From: Acidobacteriota bacterium
GTDB lineage: Bacteria > Acidobacteriota > Terriglobia > Terriglobales > Acidobacteriaceae
Assembly: GCA_031296115.1 (NCBI GenBank)
Contig: JARLGI010000019.1
Span: 62,001-126,000 of the forward strand
Direction: 5' to 3'
Length of the DNA: 64,000 bases
The position numbers were made by a program, and so were the translations under genes. The first letter of the stretch is position 1; each line of letters starts with the position of its first letter. The notes beneath the pieces were generated by a model. That model was not told the DNA's origin. It was given only the letters and a program-made list of their open reading frames with translations, and searched no databases. Positions 8,893 through 17,702 of this stretch are shown in pieces.

Positions 8893-9036
8893 TCTAGAAA
8901 GCTGAAACAACGGTTGCGCGGCGTGAAGGCCCGCGTGCTGGAACAGCTCGGACCCGCCATCACCGACGCCTTGCCTGCGATCAAGGCTCACAATGCACGA
9001 GCGTTCTTCCGCCACTGCGGTTATGGGATACAGTAA
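8893..9036 (+). pseudogene. Remnant of an IS630-type transposase C-terminus
   Basis: One frame reads KLKQRLRGVKAR, then an alanine-rich helix, then NARAFFRHCGYG and a stop. This resembles the C-terminal tail of IS630-family transposases (FSxLKxLLR ... NYFRHAGY). The upstream DDE region is missing and the frame is interrupted just before 8893, so only a scar remains. The rest of the 8683-9294 spacer shows no gene; it also has a small CCCCTTTAGGGG hairpin near 9147. Confidence 0.45.
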
Positions 9037-9294
9037 CTATGAAAATGCTCTAGCGGACCTTGACCACCCCGTCTTCCAACCGCTAAGGCGTTCAACCCGA
9101 AATCTTTCGCCTGGCATAACCGGTTTACCCGTAAGTTAGCACCCCCTTTAGGGGATGTTCGGCATTGCGGCAAAGTGCTACTTCTGTAAGCTCTGGGGCA
9201 ATCCGGCGAAGCACGCGGAAGCGCAAACCAGGGACAAGTGGCGGCCGAACGAACGCGAGTCTGGTAAAGTTCGACCGCCGGGACGAGTTTGGGG

Positions 9295-9621
9295 ATGAAA
9301 AAGAAGCCGGGTTCCGATCGCGAAGCCTACCGCCGTCAAGCTGAAATCTGCAAAGCGTTCGCCAATCCCACCCGCCTTCACGTCATTGACCTGTTGAGCC
9401 GCGGTGGCCGCTGGTCCTCCGAACTGCAAGCTGGGGTGGGCATCTCCAAGGCGAACCTGTCGCAGCACTTGTCGATTCTCAAATCCGCCGGCGTTGTCTC
9501 CACTCACCGCGAAGGCAAGCAATTACGCTGTGGACTCTCCATGCCCGCAGTAAAGCGGGCCACCGCCCTGCTGCGCAGCATGATGAACTCCCAGCAGCGA
9601 CGAACCCGCCGCCGGCGGTGA
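9295..9621 (+). CDS. ArsR-family transcriptional regulator
   Basis: Small winged-helix repressor of 108 residues. The helix-turn-helix reads SSELQAGVGISKANLSQHLS and is followed by the wing ILKSAGVVSTHREGKQL, diagnostic of the ArsR/SmtB fold. No paired cysteines for arsenic or heavy-metal sensing (such as CxC) are present, so it is probably not a metal sensor. ATG 9295 has GGGG just upstream; a TTG two codons earlier is an alternative. The fatty-acyl fusion gene starts 51 nt downstream on the same strand and is the likely regulated partner. The C-terminus is very arginine-rich. Confidence 0.8.
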   Translation: MKKKPGSDREAYRRQAEICKAFANPTRLHVIDLLSRGGRWSSELQAGVGISKANLSQHLSILKSAGVVSTHREGKQLRCGLSMPAVKRATALLRSMMNSQQRRTRRRR

Positions 9622-9671
9622 CCGCGCTACCTGCCGTCTGCATTACCCTCGAACAGTTAAACTGAAACCAG

Positions 9672-12194
9672 ATGGCGCGCACCACCATCCTGGAGTACCT
9701 CGACGACTTTCGCCGCCACTCGCGAGAGGTGGCCTACGTCCAGCATCGCGGCTATCGCATGCAGCGGTGGACCTACGGCGAGGTGCTGGCCAACGCCAAT
9801 CGGTTCGCACGTGAACTGGAGGCGCGCGGCATCGGCCAGGGCAACAAGGTGCTAATCTGGGGCGAGAACTGCGCCGAGTGGGTGGTGGCGTTCTTCGGAT
9901 GCCTGCTGCGCGGCGCTGTCGTGGTTCCCATCGACAAGATTGCCACTCCTGACTTCGCCCAGCGCGTCGCGCAACAGGTAGACGCCAAACTCAGCGTCAG
10001 CTCGCACGAGAACCGCGTCCCCGGCTTGGACTCGTTCCCGCTGGAAACCCTGTGCGAAGAAATCTCGGCGCGCTCCGATATTGCCATCAAACCTCCTCCG
10101 CTGACTCGTGGCGACGTCGTGCAGATTGTCTTCACCTCCGGTACCACGGCCGAACCGCGTGGCGTCGTCATCACGCACGGCAACATCCTCGCGAACCTGG
10201 ATCCGCTGGAGCGCGAGATTGCTCCCTATCTGCGTTACGAGCGCATCTTCCATCCCCTGCGCTTCTTGAACCTGTTACCCCTCAGCCACGTCTTCGGCCA
10301 GTTCCTCGGGATCTTCCTGCCGCAACTGCTGGCCGCAACGGTTCTCTTCCAGGACACGCTCAACCCGGCCGAAACCATGAACATCATCAAGCGGGAGCGG
10401 GTGTCGGTCGTGGTCGCCGTTCCCCGCCTGATGGAATCGCTGAAGGACAAGGTCCTGCGTGATATAGAAGCCGCGGGCAAACTGCAATGGTTCCAGCAGC
10501 AATTCGCGGCGGCCAAGGAGGGGCATTTTGTGGCGCGCTGGTGGCGCTTCCGCCGAATCCACAATCAGTTCGGATGGAAGTTCTGGGCCTTCATCTCCGG
10601 CGGCGCGGCACTCGACGCCGAGACCGAAGAATTCTGGCGCCGCCTCAGCTTTGTCGTCATTCAAGGCTACGGGTTGACGGAGACCACCTCTCTCATCTCG
10701 CTCAATCATCCCTTCCGCACCGGCAAGCGCTCCATCGGCAAGGTGCTCGAAGGCCGCGAAATGAAGCTGGACGAAACCGGCGAGATCCTGGTGCGCGGCG
10801 CCAATGTCGCTGCCGGATACTGGCAAGGCAAGGAACTGAAGCCGGTACTCGATGAGGAAGGGTGGTTTCGCACCGGCGACCTCGGCGAACTCGACGCCGA
10901 AGGCAATCTCTATTTCAAGGGCCGCAAGAAGAACGTCATCGTCACGCGCGAAGGGATGAATATTTATCCCGACGATCTGGAGGCGGCGCTGCGCCGCCAG
11001 CCCGAAGTCCGCGACTGCGTGGTTGTCGGCCTTGAGCAGGGCGGTAATGCCGAGCCGTGCGCGGTGCTGATTTTGCGCGACTCAGCCGACCCGGCCACCG
11101 TCGTTTCGACCGCCAACCAGCAACTGGCAGAATTCCAGCAGATGCGCCGGTGGCTGATCTGGCCCGAGCAGGACTTCCCCCGCACCCCCACGCAGAAGCC
11201 GAAAACCGCAGTCATTCAGCAGGCCGTGCAGCAGCACTTCGCTTCTGGGGACGGAGCGCCCGCGATCGCACAAAGCGACCTGGGCGAATTAATCACGCGG
11301 ATTACCGGACGCAGCGCCGGCTCGCTCCCACCCGAAGCGCGGCTCGATGGTGACTTGAACCTGAGTTCCATGGACCGGGTTGAGCTGATGAGCGCGCTGG
11401 AAGACCGCTACCAAGTCGATCTGAACGAAGCGAACTTCACCCAGGTACGCACCGTCGGCGACCTCGAACGTCTGTTGCACCAGCCGCAGCAGGCCCCGCA
11501 CTGCGGCTATCGCTACCCGCGTTGGACCCAGCGCCGGCCCGTCACCTGGATCCGCAACTTCATCTATTACCTGCTCACCTGGCCGGCGACGATGATCATG
11601 GCCCATCCCAAAATTGTGGGCCGCGAGAACCTTGAAGGTCTCGCCGGGCCCCTGCTCATCACGTGCAATCACATCACCTACATTGACCTCGGCTTTGTTT
11701 TGATCGCGCTGCCGCCGCGGCTGCGCAGCAGGCTGGCGGTCGGCATGTGGGGCGAGATGCTGTGGGAGATGTGGCGACCGCCAAATTCGTGGAGCGTCTT
11801 TCGCCGCTGGTGGTATCAGGCCGGCTATTGGCTGGCGGTGGCGCTGTTCAACGTCTTCCCGCTGCCCCAGCAGTCGGGCGTGCGCGAGAGTTTCGCCTAC
11901 GCCGGTGAGTCGGCCGACCGCGGTTACAGCGTACTCGTATTTCCGGAAGGCCGGCGCACCGATGATGGGAAACCCTCGCCATTTCGTTCAGGAGCCGGTA
12001 TGTTAGCGGCGCGGCTCGACATCCCAGTTGTACCCATGCGGATCGACGGCCTATTCGACATGGCGCGAGCAGGTCACAAAATCGCGCGTCCGGGACAACT
12101 TACCGTCACCATCGGCAAGCCGATGAGATTCCCGCCCGGAACTCCTCCGGAAGAGATCACCAACCAACTGGAGCACGTCACCTGGAGTTTGTGA
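9672..12194 (+). CDS. Fused AMP-dependent acyl ligase, acyl carrier domain and PlsC acyltransferase
   Basis: 840 residues with three domains. An adenylate-forming domain (about 1-525) has VFTSGTTAEPRGVV, GYGLTETT, TGDLGELDAEG and KGRKKNVIVTREGMNIYP. An acyl-carrier-like domain (about 545-612) has the phosphopantetheine site in LNLSSMDRVEL. A PlsC-type acyltransferase (about 640-835) has NHITYIDLG with the HX4D catalytic pair near residue 666 and FPEGRRTDDG near 757. The order suggests a self-contained machine that activates a fatty acid, holds it on the built-in carrier and transfers it to a lysophospholipid. E. coli Aas joins acyltransferase and ligase in the opposite order and needs free ACP. 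The substrate is inferred only. Confidence 0.85.
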   Translation: MARTTILEYLDDFRRHSREVAYVQHRGYRMQRWTYGEVLANANRFARELEARGIGQGNKVLIWGENCAEWVVAFFGCLLRGAVVVPIDKIATPDFAQRVAQQVDAKLSVSSHENRVPGLDSFPLETLCEEISARSDIAIKPPPLTRGDVVQIVFTSGTTAEPRGVVITHGNILANLDPLEREIAPYLRYERIFHPLRFLNLLPLSHVFGQFLGIFLPQLLAATVLFQDTLNPAETMNIIKRERVSVVVAVPRLMESLKDKVLRDIEAAGKLQWFQQQFAAAKEGHFVARWWRFRRIHNQFGWKFWAFISGGAALDAETEEFWRRLSFVVIQGYGLTETTSLISLNHPFRTGKRSIGKVLEGREMKLDETGEILVRGANVAAGYWQGKELKPVLDEEGWFRTGDLGELDAEGNLYFKGRKKNVIVTREGMNIYPDDLEAALRRQPEVRDCVVVGLEQGGNAEPCAVLILRDSADPATVVSTANQQLAEFQQMRRWLIWPEQDFPRTPTQKPKTAVIQQAVQQHFASGDGAPAIAQSDLGELITRITGRSAGSLPPEARLDGDLNLSSMDRVELMSALEDRYQVDLNEANFTQVRTVGDLERLLHQPQQAPHCGYRYPRWTQRRPVTWIRNFIYYLLTWPATMIMAHPKIVGRENLEGLAGPLLITCNHITYIDLGFVLIALPPRLRSRLAVGMWGEMLWEMWRPPNSWSVFRRWWYQAGYWLAVALFNVFPLPQQSGVRESFAYAGESADRGYSVLVFPEGRRTDDGKPSPFRSGAGMLAARLDIPVVPMRIDGLFDMARAGHKIARPGQLTVTIGKPMRFPPGTPPEEITNQLEHVTWSL

Positions 12195-12303
12195 CGCCCG
12201 TCATAGCTTGAACTACCCCTAAGCTGGTTGAATGGTATGTTTGTCGTTCGGAAGATCGACGCTGTCTGATCGACGGCGCGGCCTTCACTGCCGGAGGCGG
12301 GCG

Positions 12304-12846
12304 ATGCACGATGCAGTCCTGAAACTTTGGCCCGAGATCGAATGGATCCAATCGCCTGCGCTGCGCCAGCAGGTCACGAAGACCTGGCAGCGGGCGCTGG
12401 AGTTGAGCCCGCTCACGCCCGACGACCTCAACCGCATTCCGTTCACGCTGCTGGTGCCCAACTGCCCGACGACCTTCATGGAGCACAAGCGCTGCGTGGT
12501 GCACATCGCGCGCAAGGCCGCCGAAAGTATGACCGAGTTCATGGGCCGCGCTCTGCCCATAGACATGGACACCGTCATCGCGGGCGCCATCCTGGCCGAC
12601 GTGGGCAAGCTGCTGGAATACGAGAACGTGGACGGCAAGACTCGCCAGAGCAAGCGCGGCGAATTGCTGCGCCATCCCTTCACCGGAGTGGCGCTGGCCA
12701 TAGAGTGCGGTGTGCCCGACGCTGTCTGTCACATCATTGCGGCGCACGCTGCCGAAGGTGACCTGGTGAAACGCACCACCGAGGCCTACATCGTGCACCA
12801 CGCCGATTTTATGGCGTACCTGCCGTTCAAGAACCTGGGGAAGTAG
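12304..12846 (+). CDS. HD-domain-like protein with altered HD motif
   Basis: 180 residues when started at ATG 12304; an upstream ATG at 12232 adds an arginine-rich, unlikely N-terminus. The layout is that of HD-superfamily metal phosphohydrolases: a first histidine in MEHKRCVVHIA, then the motif expected to read HD(V/I)GK, then RHPFTG, CHIIAAHAAEGD and VHHADF. The central motif is ILADVGKLLEY, so the metal-binding histidine of the HD doublet is alanine while the aspartate is kept. It may have changed metal use or be non-catalytic. No operon partner is obvious; the next gene starts 226 nt downstream. Confidence 0.6.
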   Translation: MHDAVLKLWPEIEWIQSPALRQQVTKTWQRALELSPLTPDDLNRIPFTLLVPNCPTTFMEHKRCVVHIARKAAESMTEFMGRALPIDMDTVIAGAILADVGKLLEYENVDGKTRQSKRGELLRHPFTGVALAIECGVPDAVCHIIAAHAAEGDLVKRTTEAYIVHHADFMAYLPFKNLGK

Positions 12847-12974
12847 GAGGGAATAGGTCAAATCACGTTTCGCGGACAAGCCGCCCTGTGGACGTATGTC
12901 GCAAGAGAACTTGATTTTGTCAACGGAGCATAAACGACCAGGGAACAGCCGCGCAGCGGGGGAATTGCTGTTAG

Positions 12975-12992
12975 CCAGGGCGTAAGCCCTGG
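12975..12992. repeat. Family A palindrome
   Basis: CCAGGGCGTAAGCCCTGG, one of the short GC-rich palindromes scattered in this window, in the spacer before the PrpD-family gene. Confidence 0.6.
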
Positions 12993-13072
12993 GTAAGTCG
13001 ATAAATTGAACCAGAGTCCCGTGGGGGCGGCACAGATTTCTACCGTTGAGGAACCTCAGGAGGAATTCGTCT

Positions 13073-14485
13073 TTGTCAACAACAACCGCGCCAGCCCAGA
13101 CGAGAGCGGGAACCAAACCAACCATCACAGCAACCATGTCGCAATGGGCCGCGGGCGTGAGGTTTGACCACATCCCTCCAGACGCCATCTACCAGGCCAA
13201 GCGCTTCCTGCTCGACAGCATCGGTTGTGCACTGGGTGGGTACCAGCAGCACGACGTAGTGATTGCGCTGGAAGTGCTGAACGAGATTGCCGGCGCAGGC
13301 AAGGCCACCGTCATCGGCAGCGGCGCGCAGATGGACGCGGTCTCGGCCTCGCTCGCGAACGCGCTGATGATCCGCTGCATGGATTACAACGACATCTACT
13401 GGAAGCAGGACCCGTCGCATCCGTCCGACATTTTCCCGGCCGCCATCGCCTGCTGCGAGCGCGCCGGAAGCGACGGCCGCGAACTGATCGTGGGCCTGGT
13501 GCTCGGCCACGAGTTCGAAATGCGGCTATGCGAGGCTGCTTTCCCCGGTATCCGGGAGCGCGGCTGGCATCACGCCACGCTGACAGCGTTCGTGTCCCCC
13601 ATTGTGGCAGGCCGCATGTTGCACTTTGCGGGGGAGCAGATTCAGCACGCCATCGGAATCAGCGCCAGCGCCCGCTGCACCCTCGGGGCAGTGACGGCCG
13701 GCAAGCTCACCATGATGAAGAACACCGTCGATCCGCTGGCGACCCAAAGCGGAGTACTTGCGGCGCTCATGGCTGAAAAAGGCTACACCGGCCCCGAGCA
13801 CGTGATCGACGGCAAGGAAGGCCTGACGCATTGCTTTGGGCCGGAATGGAAGCTGGACCTGCTTACCGACGGGCTGGGTGATTCCTGGCGTATCACACAA
13901 TGTGGGATGAAGGCCTTTCCCACGGAGGCGCTGACTCACACCCCAATCTCTGCTGTGCTTGCGCTGGTCAAGGACAACGACCTGCAGCCCCACCAGATCG
14001 CAAAGGTGCACATCCGCACCACGGCGCGCGGCGCTGATATTCTCAGCGATCCCAGCAAGTACGATCCGCGCACCAAGGAAACTGCCGACCATTCCCTGCC
14101 TTACGTCATCGCCGCCGCCATCGCCGAACGGCAGGTCACGCCGCTGCAATTCACGCCGGCGAAGATCATGGATCCTGTTATCCGCGAGCAGTTGCGCAAA
14201 GTGCAGGTGGTCGCCGATCCTGACATCGAGAAAGTCTTTCCCGCGCTGCAGCGGGTGATTGTCCGCATTCATACCGTCGATGGCCGCGAATTCAGCACGC
14301 AACTCGACTATCCTAAGGGCGACCCGCGCAACCCGCTGACGGACAAGGAAATCGAGGAGAAGTTCGAGGCTCTGGCCGAGCCGGTCATGTCGCGCGAGGC
14401 CCGCCGCCGCGCCATCGACGCCATCTGGAACCTGGAAAAGCAGGCCAGCGTGACCGAACTGATGCGGCTGTTTCGCGTGACGTAG
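13073..14485 (+). CDS. MmgE/PrpD-family dehydratase
   Basis: 470 residues. TTG 13073 is chosen because AGGAGGA (13059-13065) lies 7 nt before it; another TTG at 13046 lacks a ribosome site. The family includes 2-methylcitrate dehydratase (PrpD) and related enzymes that remove water from hydroxy-tricarboxylates. Visible family blocks are FLLDSIGCALGG, DYNDIYWKQDPSHPSDIFPA, VLGHEFEMRL, WHHATLTAF and CGMKAFPTEALTHTP. It heads a run of genes encoding tricarboxylate enzymes (aconitase-like, isocitrate-dehydrogenase-like, citrate-lyase-like), so its substrate is probably citrate, 2-methylcitrate or a related acid. The exact one cannot be read from sequence. Confidence 0.85.
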   Translation: MSTTTAPAQTRAGTKPTITATMSQWAAGVRFDHIPPDAIYQAKRFLLDSIGCALGGYQQHDVVIALEVLNEIAGAGKATVIGSGAQMDAVSASLANALMIRCMDYNDIYWKQDPSHPSDIFPAAIACCERAGSDGRELIVGLVLGHEFEMRLCEAAFPGIRERGWHHATLTAFVSPIVAGRMLHFAGEQIQHAIGISASARCTLGAVTAGKLTMMKNTVDPLATQSGVLAALMAEKGYTGPEHVIDGKEGLTHCFGPEWKLDLLTDGLGDSWRITQCGMKAFPTEALTHTPISAVLALVKDNDLQPHQIAKVHIRTTARGADILSDPSKYDPRTKETADHSLPYVIAAAIAERQVTPLQFTPAKIMDPVIREQLRKVQVVADPDIEKVFPALQRVIVRIHTVDGREFSTQLDYPKGDPRNPLTDKEIEEKFEALAEPVMSREARRRAIDAIWNLEKQASVTELMRLFRVT

Positions 14486-14510
14486 AGCGTCTTGGGTGCT
14501 GGGGGTGGAG

Positions 14511-14663
14511 CGGCGCTTTAGGTAGAGCGGCGCTTTAGCGCCGCGTCAAGCGCCTGGTTAGGATGGAGTGGGCTTTAGCCCGCGGCACAGATTCTGAAGG
14601 GGCGCACCTTTAGGTGCGCCGTTGAGTTCCCTCTTTTCCGAGCGGGCTTCAGCCCGCGACACA
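14511..14663. repeat. Cluster of family A palindromes
   Basis: The spacer between the PrpD and aconitase-like genes is almost entirely repeats: CGGCGCTTTAGCGCCG, GGGCTTTAGCCC, GGCGCACCTTTAGGTGCGCC and GCGGGCTTCAGCCCGC, each a self-complementary arm around a CTTTAG/CTTCAG-type core. Two of them recur inside the downstream coding sequence at 16016 and 16062. Confidence 0.8.
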
Positions 14664-14674
14664 AAGGAAGCGGT

Positions 14675-16708
14675 ATGCCACAGACCGTCGTTGAGAAAAT
14701 CGCCCAGGCCCACATGACCGAAGGGCCTGACCGCCCGCTGCGCGCCGGCGACTTCCTTTCCATCCGCCCCTTCCACGTGATGACGCACGACAACACCTCG
14801 GCGGTGATGAAGAAGTTCAAAGCCATCGGCGCCAGCAAGGTCTTCGATCCCGCGCAGCCGGTAATCACCGCCGACCACGACATCCAAAACAGGGAGGAGT
14901 CGAACCTGGCGAAGTATCGCAGCATGGAGGCCTTCGCGCGCGCGCAAGGCATCGACTTTTACCCGCCCGGTACCGGCATCGGCCACCAGATCATGGTGGA
15001 ACAGGGCTACGTGCAGCCCGGCACCTTCGTCGTCGCCTCCGATTCGCACTCCAACATGTACGGCGCGCTGGGCGCGATCGGCACGCCAGTGGTGCGCACC
15101 GACGCGGCCGCCATCTGGGCGACCGGCGAATTCTGGTGGCAAATTCCGCGCACCGTGCAGGTCGTCCTCGAAGGCCGGCTTGCTCCCGGCACGACGGGCA
15201 AGGACGTCATCATCACGCTCTGCGGGCTGTACAACGACGAAGTACTGAACGCCGCCGTGGAATTCACCGGCTCTGGCGGGGCTTCGCTCACCATGGATGC
15301 CCGTCTCAGCATCGCCAATATGTCAACCGAGTGGGGCGCGCTGGTCGGCTGGTTCCCGGTCGATGAAATTACACTGGCGTACCTCGAAGCCCGTGATTGC
15401 GAACTGCGTGTGCAACGCATCACGCGAATCCCCGACGAGAAACTTCAGGAGTGGCGTACAAATCCGACAGCTCCCGACCAGGACGCGGTGTATGCCGGTC
15501 GCATCGTCCTGAATCTCGCGGAGGTCACGCCTCACGTCTCCGGCCCGGATACGGTGCAGGTAATGCAATCGATCGCCGAGATCGCGAAGAAGAAGGTCGC
15601 AATCCAGAAAGCATACCTGGTCTCCTGCGTGAATTCGCGGCTGGAAGACCTGGAAGCCGCGGCGAAAGTCCTGCGGGGCAAGAAAGTCGCCTCGGGCGTG
15701 ACGTTCTATCTCGCCGCGGCCAGCCGCGCGGTGCAGGAGGCGGCTGAGAAGCGCGGTGTCTGGCAAGCCTTGCTGGACGCCGGCGCGCAGCCGCTGCCAT
15801 CGGGCTGTGGGCCGTGCATCGGCCTGGGCGCCGGGCTGCTGGAGGCCGGCGAAGTCGGCATCTCGGCCACCAACCGCAATTTCAAGGGACGCATGGGCTC
15901 GCGCGACGCGCAGTGCTATCTCGGCAGCCCCATGGTGGTCGCGGCGTCGGCGGTCGCGGGCTACATCTGCGGGCCTGCTGAACGGCTTGCTGAAACAGGT
16001 GATGTTCCGGTAGAACGGCGCTTTAGCGCCGCGTCCAAGCCGTCCGCTTATCTTGTCCAGAGCGGGCTTCAGCCCGCGAAACATTTCGAATTGTTTGCGG
16101 CGACGTCTGCCCCAGCGGAGAAGGTTGCCATCCTGCCAGGCTTTCCGCAAAAGGTGACAGGCCGCCTCATCTTTCTGCCGCAGGACAATCTGAACACCGA
16201 CGGCATCTTCGGCAAGGACTACACTTACCGCGAAGACATGACGCCGGAGATGATGGCGCACGTGGTCATGGAGAATTACGATCCCCAGTTTGCTGCGAAC
16301 ACCCACGCAGGCGATGTCGTAGTCGGCGGCTTCAACTTCGGCACTGGTTCCAGCCGCGAGCAAGCGGTGACCGCGCTGAAATACAAAGGCATTCCTCTGG
16401 TCATCGCGGGCAGCTTCTCGCAGACGTATTTGCGCAACGCATTTAACAATGGCTTCCTGTGCATCGAGACGCCGGAGCTAGTGAACCGTCTGCGCGCGCG
16501 GTTCGCCCAAGCGGTCGCGCGCAAGGAGAAAACCATCATTCCGGGCGACGACATCGAGGTTGACTTTGCCGCTAGCACCATTCGCTATGCAGGCGAGGCG
16601 TTCACCTTTCCAGCACTGGGTACCGTGCCGCAATCGCTGGTGATTGCAGGTGGCGTGGAGAACTTAGTGAGCGTGAAATTGGGACTCATAGGAGTCAGGG
16701 CAACATGA
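14675..16708 (+). CDS. Homoaconitase-like hydro-lyase (aconitase superfamily)
   Basis: 677 residues combining the large iron-sulfur part and the swivelling domain in one chain, as in fungal homoaconitase and aconitase A. The three [4Fe-4S] ligands are Cys318 (LVSCVNSRLED), Cys378 and Cys381 (SGCGPCIGLG). Substrate-binding blocks include ASDSHSNMYGALGAIGTPV, NRNFKGRMGSRDAQCYLGSP and NFGTGSSREQAVTALK. The NRNFKGRMGS and GFNFGTGSSREQA blocks resemble Lys4-type homoaconitases more than housekeeping aconitases, so the substrate could be citrate, homocitrate or methylcitrate. Residues about 446-472, in the linker between the two parts, are encoded by two family A palindromes. ATG 14675 has AAAGGAAG upstream. 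The end overlaps the next gene by 4 nt. Confidence 0.88.
   Translation: MPQTVVEKIAQAHMTEGPDRPLRAGDFLSIRPFHVMTHDNTSAVMKKFKAIGASKVFDPAQPVITADHDIQNREESNLAKYRSMEAFARAQGIDFYPPGTGIGHQIMVEQGYVQPGTFVVASDSHSNMYGALGAIGTPVVRTDAAAIWATGEFWWQIPRTVQVVLEGRLAPGTTGKDVIITLCGLYNDEVLNAAVEFTGSGGASLTMDARLSIANMSTEWGALVGWFPVDEITLAYLEARDCELRVQRITRIPDEKLQEWRTNPTAPDQDAVYAGRIVLNLAEVTPHVSGPDTVQVMQSIAEIAKKKVAIQKAYLVSCVNSRLEDLEAAAKVLRGKKVASGVTFYLAAASRAVQEAAEKRGVWQALLDAGAQPLPSGCGPCIGLGAGLLEAGEVGISATNRNFKGRMGSRDAQCYLGSPMVVAASAVAGYICGPAERLAETGDVPVERRFSAASKPSAYLVQSGLQPAKHFELFAATSAPAEKVAILPGFPQKVTGRLIFLPQDNLNTDGIFGKDYTYREDMTPEMMAHVVMENYDPQFAANTHAGDVVVGGFNFGTGSSREQAVTALKYKGIPLVIAGSFSQTYLRNAFNNGFLCIETPELVNRLRARFAQAVARKEKTIIPGDDIEVDFAASTIRYAGEAFTFPALGTVPQSLVIAGGVENLVSVKLGLIGVRAT
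16010..16087 (+). repeat. Family A palindromes inserted in frame inside a coding sequence
   Basis: CGGCGCTTTAGCGCCG (16016-16031) and GCGGGCTTCAGCCCGC (16062-16077) lie inside the homoaconitase-like gene and match the copies in the spacer at 14511-14663. They are translated as part of the inter-domain linker (VERRFSAASKPS onward), and the frame stays open through to the conserved swivel domain. Confidence 0.85.
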
Positions 16709-17692
16709 ATAAACAACTTGGCACTCTGAGAAAGCTTGACCCTAGACAGTTTAGGACTGACGGGGCACGTGACCTCGCCCCTTGGCTCGCGATGACTACC
16801 AATTTATCTCTGCTTGGTGATGAAATTGGATTGCCTGGTCTGGAGATTGTCGGTCCAGAGCATCCAGTCGGAGATTTTAGGGCGGACATCGTCGCCCGCG
16901 CTACCGGTTCAAACGACCTGGTAATAATCGAAAACCAACTTGAGAGAACCGATCATGATCACCTTGGCAAACTGCTCACATGCGCATCGGGTTTAAATGC
17001 CAAGTATGTTGTTTGGCTGTCTCCGGAAATAAGAGACGAACATCGCCGTGCGCTCGATTGGCTAAATGAGGTGACCTTACCTTCAATCGCATTTTTCGGA
17101 GTCAAGTTGGAACTGCTTCAGATTGATGGTTCGTTCCCCGCGCCGCTCTTCACCCTTGATTGCAAGCCGAACACATGGGCGAAACGAGTAAAAGCCAGCA
17201 TCGAAGAAGGAGAGGTTACAGAGCTTGAACTGCGACAATTTGAGTTCTGGTCGGGATTTGTGGATTTCTGCAGATCGCAAAACAGCTTTTTGAAGTTACC
17301 CAAACCACAGTATCGATATTGGTATGACATAGCAGTGGGGAACGCCTCTTACTGCATTTCACTAACGGCAATTACTACTAAGGAAAAGATTTTTTGTGCA
17401 ATCTACATCGATGCGGGAAGCCAAGCCGGGTCGAAGGCTGGATTCGATTCTCTACTGGCTGAACGTGCCGCAATCGAATCCACACTCGGGCCGTTGGACT
17501 GGCAACGGCTCGATGACAAGCGAGCTTGTCGTATCGTCCAATCCCGAACGGGCAACATCGGACTTACAAATAGTTGGCCGGGGCTATTTGCCCTGGCTAA
17601 AGGAGAGAGCGGGATCCTTTCATCGCGTCTTCTCTCCCCTTATTCGAAAGATAGAACTCCCGGAACCGGCCCTGGACAACGACACACAGTAG
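16705..17692 (+). pseudogene. DUF4268 / PD-(D/E)XK nuclease-like gene with a frameshift
   Basis: The N-terminal half has GDFRADIVA followed by VIIENQLERTDHDHLGKLL, the pattern of the PD-(D/E)XK-like family fused to DUF4268. The second half (from about residue 180) fits DUF4268. Near 17591 an extra C (GCCCTGG for an expected GCCTGG) shifts the frame. The in-register continuation (LPWLKERAGSFHRVF) runs in the next frame and stops at 17692, 10 nt before the dehydrogenase; the shifted frame runs on to 17724. The start overlaps the upstream stop by ATGA. Base use is more AT-rich than its neighbours, suggesting transfer. A defence-type nuclease within a metabolic operon is odd. A sequencing error would restore the gene. 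Confidence 0.7.
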
Positions 17693-17702
17693 GGGACTTT
17701 TC

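Noticed and set aside
7990-9015. Long minus-strand reading frame over phoU
   Set aside because: It is the antisense of phoU and the spacer, has no ribosome site and encodes no recognisable domain.
13046-13072. TTG 13046 as start of the PrpD-family gene
   Set aside because: It has no ribosome site, whereas TTG 13073 follows AGGAGGA at proper spacing; the intervening codons overlap that site.
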